Below, one piece after another: positions 36,501 through 48,776 of a stretch of 64,000 nucleotides of DNA. Where the stretch lies: assembly GCF_020497125.1 (NCBI RefSeq), contig NC_059075.1:104447222-104511221 (forward strand), written 5' to 3'. The DNA is from Mauremys mutica (Eukaryota; Chordata; Testudines; Geoemydidae). The translations under genes and the position numbers were made by a program. Each line of letters begins with the position of its first letter. Positions within the stretch are counted from its first letter, which is position 1. A model generated the notes under the pieces. It was not told the origin of the DNA and did no database searches. It saw nothing but the letters and a program-made list of their open reading frames with translations.

Positions 36501-39500
36501 CAGAGACTTCTGCATCGCAAATTGCCAAACTCAAACTTCAAAGACAAAGGTTCATAGAAATTGCCAGACTGGATCAGACCAGCAGTCCATCTAGCCCAGT
36601 ATCTAATCTCTAAAAGAGACCAGTGCCAGCTGTTTTACAGAAGAGTGCAAGAAACCCCGAAGGAAGCAGTTACAGGAGAACTTGCCCCCCGGGATAGTTC
36701 TGTCCTGATCCCCAGTAGTTTAGACATTGGCTTATGACCTGAAAATGGGAGTTTGTACTTCCCAAACTCTTTGTTTCCTCCCCAATCTTTACTATTATAA
36801 ATGGACATTCTTGTTACCCATATAAATATCTGGCTCATTTATAAACCCTTCTAAGTATTTGGCCTCAATGATATCTTGTGGCAATGAGTTCCAGTGGCTA
36901 ATTATGCAGTGTGTGAAAAAGTATTTTCATTTATGATGTTTGAATTTGCTACCTATCAATTGCATTGAATGTCCCTAATTTTTGTGTTACAAGAGGGTGA
37001 ATAGAATTATGCATACATTCCTGATACGACTTTCCTAGAAAACTTCTTGTTTTGTGTACGTTTATCTTTCCCCCTCATATTTGTGTCTACCCTAAGGAAA
37101 ACAGTTTGAATCTTTTCAATTTCTCTTCATGTGATTCTTTTCCATGCCCCTAATCAGTGGTGTTGCTGTGTATGAACTCCTTGTATTTCAGCTTTTGAAA
37201 TGTGATGGTTTAACACAGTTTTCCAGAAGATAATAAATTGACACATTTAATGTAGACATCCTGAAGGAATGTTATTTAAATGAACATTATTCCACAACAT
37301 AGCTCATACAAAGAAAGAAAGACTTCTTAGTTAATCTGTATAAACTTCATTCAGCAGATGTGTTCCTCTTTCAAAAACTGAACATACAAAAATGCCCCTA
37401 ATGTCCCATTACTTAAAAATACTAAATAATTAGCATGTAAAAATATTCACATCTTAACTAACTTTCAAAATTTTTGCTTTCTCTGCAGGGTCACTTAAAC
37501 TTGACTTCACTGTGCCTGGCAATGCTGAATTTAACATATTTGTCAAACCAAATCATCGTTGATCGTTTAAACAGAAAAGTAAGTTCTTGGGGATTTTGTT
37601 TTTGTTTATTTGGTTCTCTCTTGCTATTTACATAGTATTTTACTTTCCCCTTAATAGAATAAGAGATTCTAGGGCCATTGTGATCTAGTCTGACCTGCTG
37701 TACACCACAGGTCATAGAACATCCCCACAATAATTCGTGTCTTTTAGAAAAAACATCCAATCTTGATTTAAAAATTGCCAGTGATGAAGAATCCACCACT
37801 ATCCTTGGTAAATTGTGCAAAAGTTAATTACTCATACCATTAAAAAATTGTCTTATTTCCAGTCTGGGTCTAGTTTCAACTTCTAGACCTTGGATAGTGT
37901 TATACCTTTCTCTGCTAGATTGATGAGTTCATTATGAATAGTTGTTCCCCATGTAGGTACTTACAGACTGATCAACTCACCCCTTAAATTTCTCTTTGTT
38001 AAATTAAATACATTGAGCTCCTTGACTCTATATCACTATAGGGCATGTTTTCTAATCTTTTAATTATTCTTGTGATTCTTCACCAAACCCTCTCCAGTTT
38101 ATCAACATGCTTCTTGTATTGTGGGCATCAGAACTGGACACAGTATTCCAGCAGTGGTCACACCATTGTCAAATACAGAGGTAAAATAACCCCTCAACTC
38201 CTACTCAAGAGTCCCGTTTGTGCATCCCAGGATCATATTAGCTCTTTTGGCCCTGGTGGGAGCTCATACTCAGCTGATTATCCAGAACAACCCCCCAAAA
38301 ATCCTTTTCAGAGTCTTTGCTTCCCAGGATAGAATTCCCCATCCTCTAAGTATGGCTTAATTTCTTTGTTCACAGATGTACATATTTACATTTAGCCATA
38401 TTAAAATTCATATTGTTTGCTTGCACCCAGTTTCCCAAGTGATTGTAGATTGTTCTGAATCAGTGACCTGTCCTCTTTATTATTTACAACTCCCCAATTT
38501 TTGTGTCATCCACAAACTTTATCAGTGATGATTTGATGTTCTCTTCCAGATCATTGATAAAAATGTTAAATACAGTAGGGCCAAGAATTGATCCCCACAG
38601 GACCACACTGGAAACAAACCCACTTGATAACAAATCGCCATTTACATTTATATTTTGAGACCTATGACTTAGCCAGCTTTTAATGCATTTAATGTGTGCC
38701 ATGTAAATTTTGTATTGTTTTAGTTTTTTAACCAAAATGTCATGAAGTACCGAGTTAAATGCCTTACAGAAGTCCAAATATAGTATGTCAATGCTATTAT
38801 ATTTATCAACAAAACTTGTAATTTCATGGGGGAAAAAAATATCAAGTTAGTCTGACAGAATCTATTTTTCAAAAACCCATGCTGATTTTCTAAATTATAT
38901 TACCTTCCTTTAGTTTTTTACTAATCGGGTCCAATATCAGCTGCTCCATTATCTTGCTTAGGATCCATGTCAGACTGACAGGCCTAAAATTACCTGGATC
39001 ATTCCGTTTACATTTTTAAAAAATTGGCATAGCATTAGTTTTTCTCCGGTCTTCTAGAACTTCCTCGGTGCTCCAAGACATAATGAAAATCAGAGTTATT
39101 GGTCCAGCGAGCTCCTCAGCCAGCTCTTTTAAATCACTTGGATGCAAGTTATCTGGACCTGCTGATTTAAAAATGCCTAACTAATTGCTTCTGTTTAATA
39201 TCCTCCAGAGATACTAGTGGGATGGAAAGAGTGTTATCACCGTATGATGAGACTATATCATCTCTTTTCCCTCTAATATAGAATAGAAATATTTATTGAA
39301 ACATTTTTGCATTATTATTGATAATTCTACCTTTTCCATGTAATAATGGACCAATACCATTGTTAAGATTCTTTTTCTTCCTAATATATTTTCATAACTT
39401 CTTATTCTCCTGAACTCTGCTGGCCATAGCTTTCTCTTTGTGTCTCTTAGCTTCCCTTATCAATTTCTACAATTCCTAACTTTTGATTTATATTAATTAC

Positions 39501-42500
39501 TATCGATCCCCGCTTTCCTCTATTTGTTGTAAATGATTTATATATTTTTTACTTTCACTTCTGTAAACCAGGTTGGTTTTTTTTAGCCAGCACAAGGGTT
39601 TCTACTGCCCCTGACTGGCTTTCTTTGGTTAGCTCTTGGTCAGGAGAGTTCTTGGCCCCTGGCCTCTAATTAATGGTCTGCTTCAGTCTCTTTGCCTCTC
39701 TGGAGGCAGCCTAGTGCAGGGCTGTTACCCCTTCACTGTCCCAGACCTTTCTATCTTCCTTTCCTTCTCTGAGATCTCTCTTTTTATGGCAGGCTTTGTT
39801 TTCCCTATTGGTTGCAGCTGTGGGTGCCTGCCTCCATGACAGGAAGTTGTGGGGGGGGGTCAAGCTTCTTGCCTTCTCCCCCTTCTGACTCAGCTCAGCA
39901 TGAGGTTTGTAGACCCCATTACAGGCATCTGATAAAGTGTCCTTAAATGTTTCCCAATTATCATTCACATTTTTCTGTTTAAAGTCTTCCTTCCAGCTGA
40001 TTTGGCTCAGAATTGTTTTCACCTTTGTGAAATTGGCCCTATTAAACCACCAAGTGTATATATATTATGGTTCTAGACTTTATTCTGCTTGCACATTATA
40101 AATGTGATCAAGCCATGATCACTTGCACCTAAGCTACCATTAACTTTTAGTTCTGTGATCAGTTCCTCTTTTTCTGTTAGAAGAAGGTCTACTGTATAGT
40201 TTCCCCCATGCTGGCTGCAACACTTTTGGAGTTAGGAAATTGTCATCTGTAATGTTTAGAAATCCCCAGGATGTTTTAGTACTGGCAGCATGAGCACCCC
40301 AAGCATATGTTGTTCAAACTGAAGTCTCCCATGATCACACAGTTTTTTTTCTCCTACACATTATAGATAGCAGTGTAAGGTGCATAATAAACCTGTTATA
40401 TACTGTTTTAATTATTAACATTATACATTGTCAGAAATTTTCCGGTGCCTCCAAATAGGGATTACACACTTGCTCATTGGTCTTTTTCTCTGCATGCACA
40501 ATGGAGTTTCTGTAATACTAACAGTTTGAAATTTGAGAAAGTAACTCATAAAATTGAAGCAACAGATTGAAATGGGTGGGTCCATTTATGAACCAGAGCA
40601 CACAACAAATGAGAGTCATGAATCTTTAGTAAGGCTCTTAATTCATTCATGTATCCTGTACAATGCTTCCCATTTACAATCATGCCGGACATACCTCACT
40701 GTCCTGGGGGTACCCTTATAGCTCCAATCATCTCCCCTTAAAAAGAAGTGTGTGAGAAATTTTGAATAGATTTATTTCATTTAGAAACAATTTTATCTAT
40801 CATTTCCCTGGTTTTGTACTTATTACAGAAAATATTTCCATAAAACCATAGCTTTTTATTATCTGAAACGTTCAGTTCTTCCAGTAGTTTGATCCTAGAT
40901 GGGTGATCCCCCTTAGTGATAGGATGGTCATTTCAACAGCAACTAACTGAGAGCTTTTTTTCTTGTGTGTATATATTCAAAGTATATTTTTAAAAAGAAG
41001 AAACTCAGTTGTGACTCACCCTGTACTACAGCCAAATATGTTGCCAGTGTTGTATGAAGAAATCATAGGGATAGTCTCAAACGATCAGTGACTTTAAAGT
41101 TGTTTGAAAAGAATCAAATGTTTTCATTTTAGCCCCCTCATCAAGTGCTTTTGTACAAATGGTCAAAGTTTGTTATGGCAACAGCTGAGTTTTGCATGGT
41201 AGAAGAGTTGACTAGGTTTTGCATGCCTGTGTCTTGAAACCATAATTTGGGCTAGGCTGGTTCAAAAGTCAGACCATGTTCACAGAGCATTTTGGAAAAC
41301 CTGGACTGTGTTTCCAATGAATAACAAAAACCAATTCATGTTTCATTCCAAAAGTTTCATGGACATATATTGATCACATAAAGTAGAAGAATAGCTTCCA
41401 GTATAATGAGGTGTTCAGATTACTGCTGTGCCTTTGTTTATACCATCTTTTTAGATAACTGTAAATTCAAGATATGCCTGGCCTACAGTTAGAAAATATG
41501 GATTTAAAATTGAGGACACTGGCTTCATGTACGTAATTGAAACACCAACAAATATCAGGATTCAGTGGTTTCACAGCACTGGTATGATGATCATAGAGTC
41601 AAATACAACCAGTGAACCAAAAGTCTTGGGACTATGTGGTAAGTAGAGAGTTCTGTAAGCATTCAAATGTTCAAATGCTTTGCTGAAGAAGGGAGAAGCT
41701 TTTTCCTGGTTACAAATAATATCATGAGCAGGTTCAGGCTTACACGTGTCAGTATGGAACCTAAAAGGATGATCATAGAACAATTTAGATAGTTGTGAAT
41801 GTTAAAATAGTGCAAATATAGAACTGTTGTTAACCATGTTAATTGTTGAAATGCTGATTGATGCCCAGCTGTTGAAGTGCAATTATTTTTTCTTGGAATT
41901 ATGCCTTTGGATTTAGGCTATTTGAATCACAGGCACAAACACTGAAGTAATGTCCAAATAGATAGCCTAGTCATAAGGATGAAATGTGTCTTACGTTATG
42001 CCACCCTTGGCATCAAATGAGGTCATTAATAGATTTAGTGTTTGCTATCCATCAGATAGGAAATACAATCTGCTATTTTCACTTTCCAAAGGCCTGTATT
42101 TATTTAATGGGAGGGATAACGATAGCTATTAACTTTATAGAAGCAGTCTACATTGATCTTGTTGCTGAATTAGTTCAGAGGTGTGTGTGTGTGTGTGTAT
42201 GCCAATAACTTTTAAATTATGATCACTGTTGGGTTTCTATGGTATGTACACATGGTTTCATTGTTTCTGGAAGTTGTATGGATGAGATGTTAGGTCTATA
42301 GCGCTATATTCATTGATATAAATCTCCACTCTGACATTTGAATTATCCTCTGCTGTAAAGTGGAGCTTGAAATCAGGAATACAAAGTTCATCATTACTCT
42401 ATCTTGCTAATTTCAGAAAGGGCAAATATATGTAGCACAGTATTAAATACCAGTGATAGTTCAGTCAAGTTCCATGTCCTACAGACAGTAACATGCCCCA

Positions 42501-45500
42501 GAGAAGGAGAGCTTGAAATTAATATCAGTATAAAATTGATTATTATGTTCACTTTATTCTGAGTTTTTTTTCTTTCTTTTTTCTGACTTAGTCCTAATCC
42601 TTTTTAATGTCCATCTTACTTAGAATAAACAGAATCAAGAAGATAAAGATAAAATGTTTCGTTAAGCCTAGGATTATATTTAGCCTGCAGGATTTCTTTG
42701 TTTTACTAGCCTGATTTCCAGGATTCTCTCTGAGATAGCAATCAGTAATACATTTCCAATGCACATTACCTGTTAACAATGTTACAAGACATTTGCGTGT
42801 TCTTTCTAGGCTGGTGCATCAAGCCCTTCTTCTGCAGAGGGTTGCTCCATATTTTCCTGGCAGATTTGCCCCTATGGCTCCTGATTTCTCCACTTCATCC
42901 ACATGAGGGAGCTATTTGGTGCTCCTGCTTGATGGCAACAAGTATCTGTCTTGGAACAAGCTCTAGCATAGACAATAGGGAATTGGCCAATAGGGGGCTC
43001 AGATAGAGAACCCTCTGCCCCCGTCCCCCCCCTAACAAATGGTAGCTGTTGAGGCATCATGGGTTTGGGGAGGATCATGAGGGTCATTGCCTGAAGGAGA
43101 CAGGAAGATAGTGGGAACCTGGGTGCCTCAATAGGAGCCTTTCAATAACGTGTTTCAGAATTGGAGGGGACACAATGGGATGAGCTGCCCCCATACCTTA
43201 ATTTCCTAAGAGGGAAGATCTTTCGGTCTGTTTGCTGCTGAAAGCTGCATTTCCAATACTACTTTGGAAGCAGGGAGACTACATCCCAAAACAGGATACA
43301 GAGGACCCACTTTCATCCCTGACCCTCCCAAACACAGACTGCTGGCTGTGGGATGAGGAGCAAGGCTGAGTCTGAATTACACTAGTGTTTCATAGCCACA
43401 CAGCCTGGCCAAGCTGCAGAACTGTGGTGAAACTAAATGCCTACTGAGCACCTCAGTTTGGCTTCAGCCTTTTGTTTGATAAATCTCTTTTACAGTGGGA
43501 GTTACTCCCCACCTGTGCAAGATATGAAGGTGGGAGAGACTTGCAACAGTCCTGTGGAAAGTAACTCTTTGTGAGTCTCATCATATTCATCCCATTTTGT
43601 TTCATAAACTCCATCTCCTCACAAGGCCTCCTTATGCTGACAAAAGCGTGAGCCAGAAATAAGTTTCCCCCATGAACTATTTGCAGCTTCCAAAAGATTT
43701 CTTCTCTCCAAAGGCCTGTTCTTACCAATGAAATCAATAGGTGTTTTGCCAGTGGCTCCAATGGGAGAAGGATCTGGCCCCATGTATGGGTGAAAAATGA
43801 TAAAATTGAGCCAATTCTCCTTTCATTGAGAGACGATTAGATCCCTCTTGAATTACTGGACAAATATCTTTGGAAGTAGTCCATATAAGTACAGAGACTG
43901 TGAGAAAAAGGAACTTTCTAAAAGCCCTTTGCAACAAACAGTGCTTCCTAGAAAAAAAGGATAGTGGATTTGTCCATCATGTTGCTTTTACAGTTGATGG
44001 CCCCGAAAATAGCTTCCAGAGGTGATTGATGGAGCACTCCACCACTTTACATTGACCAGATGTCTTGCCATAATCTTTCCCGCCTTGCCACAATATTGCC
44101 CCTGTTCCAAGATCTTTCAAGGTTCCCAACTATTTTAGTTTAAAACAGAGATGAAATGTGATGCTGCTTTCTGAGCAATGAATGTAGAAAAGACTGGTTC
44201 TTTTCAGCTGAGGACTGATATTAATGTCTCTCTGGGTGCCAAAAGCTACACTTCAGTATGCTATTTCTTAAGCTTATAGGTGTTCAACTCAGCCCAGAGG
44301 TAGCAGCATGTTTGGGGGTGTGTGTGTAAAACTTAATACAGTGTCAGATAAGTACATCTAGACATTTCACGGGAACTCCTTATCACAATGACATTTACTC
44401 TTCTTGCATTGTTGGTTAAACAAAGAGCTGCTTCTATGTCCTTTTAAGTTTTTTAATGAGTTTTTGTTTAGTGCTTGTGAAACAGTGCTCAGAGAATGGG
44501 CAGTCACTCTCTGAGCTGCCCTAAACAGCTCTTCCAATGGATCAGTGCATCCCTCCATTCAATCTTCATGCCATTCCAGATGTGAGTCTCTCCTGAGCAG
44601 AGACTACCAGTTATACCAGTTTATGTTGAGGATGGATGGTTTATGCTATAGGCAGATGCCCCCTTTGGGCTACAGTACATTATGGCAAACTGGATGGACT
44701 GTAGAGGGCTCCTCCTCTTTCACCTTTACACAGAGGCTGACAAAATGCATGGGGCTGTGGGGTGTTAGTCCCAGCTCTCTACTAACATCCTTATGGAAGT
44801 TCTCACGTGCGTGGCAATAGAGTTAAGTGCCAGCAAATGGTGGTAGAGTTCACTGGCTGCAGAGCAGGGTACATGTTCCACCTTCTGTGTGGGTGTGGTG
44901 ACATAATTCCTGCTCTGAAGTCCATGCCAGGAGCATCCATGAGGAATTCTTATAGTACTTTCTTACTTCATAGAGGTTTGTGAGATTATATACATCAAAG
45001 ATTTTGAGGCACAAAGTTATTATGTTAATGGGGGCCATATTAAGTTCCTTAGTACCTAAGAACTCATAGGTAGAGAATTCCTTCTGGAGGCTCTAGATGC
45101 AATACATCTGCTTTCACCCACCTTTGGTACAAAGAGCAGAATTCTGCCTTCTCTTACTTTGTGCCCCTTCTTTCTTCCATCTTTTACATTTCAAAAATAA
45201 TATTTCTTTTCCTTACTTTCACTTTGCTTAACTTGTTTGTGGATGAATAGTTGTGCATTTTGGTCTTACTAGCAATCTGCCACATTTTGTTAGACTCTGA
45301 TACTAATATGCTGTGTATATAGTTCAATACTTGGAGTATGTCTACATTGTTATAAAAGACCCACAGCAATGGGTCTTAGAGCCCCGGTCTTGACTTGGGC
45401 TTGTAGGCTCAGGCTGCTGGGCTATAAAATTGCAGGGTAGACTTTTGGGCTCAGACTGGAGCCCAAGATCTGAGACTTTTCTCCATGTGGAAGCCTGAGC

Positions 45501-48500
45501 CCTGTGAGCCTGAGTCAGCTGACCTGGGCCAGCCATGGCAGTGCCGCATGTCTTTTACTGAGTGTAGACAAACCCTGTGCTTATTGATTTTAATCAGAAA
45601 AGCTAGCTAATTTATTTGAACTTCAAGATCAAGATAAAAAGGTGCACAACCCACAGCAGTGCTAACATATTGTTTACTATGATCATATGCAGGTTTCTGT
45701 GATGGAAGCTCAGCAAATGACCTGATGCTACCCAACAGAACAGTTTTAAGCAAAACTGATGCTCCATCGAATTTTATAGACAGCTGGCAGGTGCCAAGCA
45801 CATTAAAGTATGTTGGAGAAGACAGGCACCAGGAAACTAATTGTTCAGTCATGGACTGTTCCAGATGTTTCAGCTTGGTGTTGAACCAGACCTTCAGTAG
45901 CTGTCATCTTTATGTACGTTAATTATTTCAGCGGTTTACTGTATTAGAGATTTAATTTTGATAGATTTTTATTTATTTGATATGATGTTTTTAATGTAGC
46001 TAAATGCAATAATGCATCATAAATTTCATGAGTGATATCTGTGCATCTTGTTATAGCTTTACATTTGTTGTTGAAAATTAACTGAAGACTGGAGCTGATC
46101 AGTATGAGACTTGCATTACAGCAGCTGACATTCAAAATCGGTGGCTGCCATATTGGTTTAATATGAATAATACAGTTTTATTTGAAAGTGGCCCCAGTAA
46201 AGGCACTCATGTTTCTGCATCATATAAGACAAAAACAGTCCACTTAAAATCAAACAGATGACAGTAGATTATGACGAAAAGTGCTGGAAAGGTATGAGAG
46301 GGAAAGACAATAAGTCTGGGTCCTATAATGGTAATTCTATGAATACAATATATATAGACAAAGGAAAAAAGGTTTGAGGTTCAAATAGGTCTCAGATGTA
46401 GCCAGCAGTTAAGCTTTAATGGGTTTTAAAGACCAACATTGACAATTTTGTGTAGATTTGTGGATCACTTCTGATTGCATATAGGAGCTGAGCAATGCAT
46501 ATCAATGTAATGGAGGGGAATTTCACACAGCCCTTTTTGTACCCAATTTACTGATTGCACAGAGAGAAATATGCTCATGATTGTTTAGACTCATGAACAA
46601 ATGTGCTGGTACATTTTGACTGAGCTGCAGGCCATGGACAAGCATAATAATCAATACTCTTGGTCAAGGTGGCATGTAAAGCAGTCATGGGATACATAAT
46701 GACATAAGGTACAATTTTCCCAGTCACTTAAGTCCCATTTTCAAAACCGATTTAGGAGCCTAAGTCCTATTGACTTTCAATGAAACTTAGAGTTCTAAGT
46801 GAAAATGGGACATAGGCGCTTTTAAAAATGTTACCTATCCAACTATGCAATTTAAACACTTTTATGACACATCCAGCACTTAGAGCAACCTGAGCTCTCC
46901 ATTCCACGTTGGCTGAGCATTCCTCAATGGAAGCCAAGGAGCCTTGTTGTAGGAACAAACCTATGAGGTACCTTCTGCCACCTCCAGGCTTTGTCTCATT
47001 TTAATGGGTGAGCCTGGTTCAATGCAGTCTTACTCTACTTCTACATCAGTGAGACTCCACTGAAATCATTAGTTATGTAAAAAATTGAGTAACACAGTGG
47101 TGAATTGGATTTTGTATGCTCAAGGTTGGTAGCTGAACTCCATCTGCCATCCAATCTATCTATCCCATAATAGCCCCACATGGCACCACCTTAAAGCGAA
47201 TAACAAACACATAATGTTAGACAAAAACATATTTTTGACAAACTGTGGAGGGAAATCATTTACGAGGTAGAAACATATTGGAAAACCAATGAGAGCTGTA
47301 GGTAACATGCTGGTTTGTGTCCCCAGCTGCCATTCTTTTCAGCTGTCTTCTGGATTAGGCTGGATTCTCTCCCAACCATCCAGAGCAGGCATTGGAAACT
47401 TATCATTGCTTCTAGGTGTTTCTCTCCAAAGGAGACTACACCTAGATACCCTGCATTCTCACACATGAAATAGGAGGGTAACGCTAGATGAGAGGCTAAA
47501 GTCTAGATGGAAGTACAGGGGGAAAAGGAAGAAAAACAGAGAATGAGGTATTTCATGACAAGAATGATTGTGCCTCCCACTGGGAAGAATAGTATTAGTT
47601 TTTTGCCCTAAGCATCCCAAATTACTTGGTTCAGGGAAAATAAGAGTTCCCTGCATTCTTTTTACATTCAGGAACCTTCATTTTCAGATGCCCTTGAAAA
47701 ATAAATCCTCTTCATTTACTCGGGAAGGCTGGGTGCCCAATGCCTCTTCTGTATCTTCAGTCCAGCCTGGCAGACCTTGTGATTTCCCTGTCACTAGCTC
47801 ATATAATTGCATGATAGTATCCCCAAAGTAGTGGAGATGTTCACCCTATTGCATCACGATATGAAGGTACATTCACTGTGCAACATTAATCCATGTATTT
47901 ATTATTTATTAGGTTCCACCTGAATTATTCTGTGACCTGTGGGTTCAAGATGTGGAATACATTCGGAATCCTTGTGTAGCACTGGCTGCCTATGTGGCCA
48001 TGTGTAACAAATTTAATATCTGCATAAAGTGGAGAAGTTCAGATTACTGCTGTAAGTACTGTGTTCTAAGGTGTATTGCGTGAGGTTTCTTTAAAGCATG
48101 AGTTATTGCAAGTCAAAGATAATGCAATGTGTTTTAGTGTGGTGTATTTATAGAAATAAATCACAGCTGATCTGCCTGCTTTGCAGCATCACAATACATT
48201 TAGATTCAGAGTTCTTGCTTAATAAGTGCTCAGATGGCATGGTGATAAATGATCTATCACCTAGAATCTAGACAGATAACTAGAACAAAGACAGGTGGTA
48301 GCATGCTAAGATAGCTGCAGGAGAGAGTGAACAATGGAAAGGATTTTTTTTTCTTGTTGCTCTGGAGTGATCCTCTCTGGCCCATGCTCAGATTCACACT
48401 AAAGAGCTTTGAAAAAAGCTGCACCCAGCCTTCTTTGGCTGGAGGAAGGACTACAGCAATAAGAGAGTGTTTGGAAAGTAAAGAGCACTAACTGGACAGA

Positions 48501-48744
48501 GAGAAGAGGATCTTGGATGAATACTTCTTCATAAATAGTATTAAAGAATGTCTTACAGACACACATGGTCTGTACGTACCAGTATGAATATACATGGATT
48601 ACAGCTACCATCTGTAAGTGCTGTAGATGAAGGAGTGCGTGGCTCAGGAGAATGGTATAATAGAAATGGAACAGGGAAAGTTCTGTGGGAAACAGTACTT
48701 TAAAATCATGACATATATGATATTTTTATATACAGTGTATATAT

Positions 48745-48776
<32 letters not shown>

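Larger units (their letters stand above)
34133..37488. other. Introns 8, 9 and 10
   Basis: Introns lie at 34133-34847, 35005-35771 and 35918-37488. The first contains a stretch near 34640-34755 (CTGAAAATCAGGCCTAC) like the 12457 family. The third contains a CR1 fragment (36551-37170). Introns 8 and 9 otherwise show nothing I can name. Confidence 0.6.
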
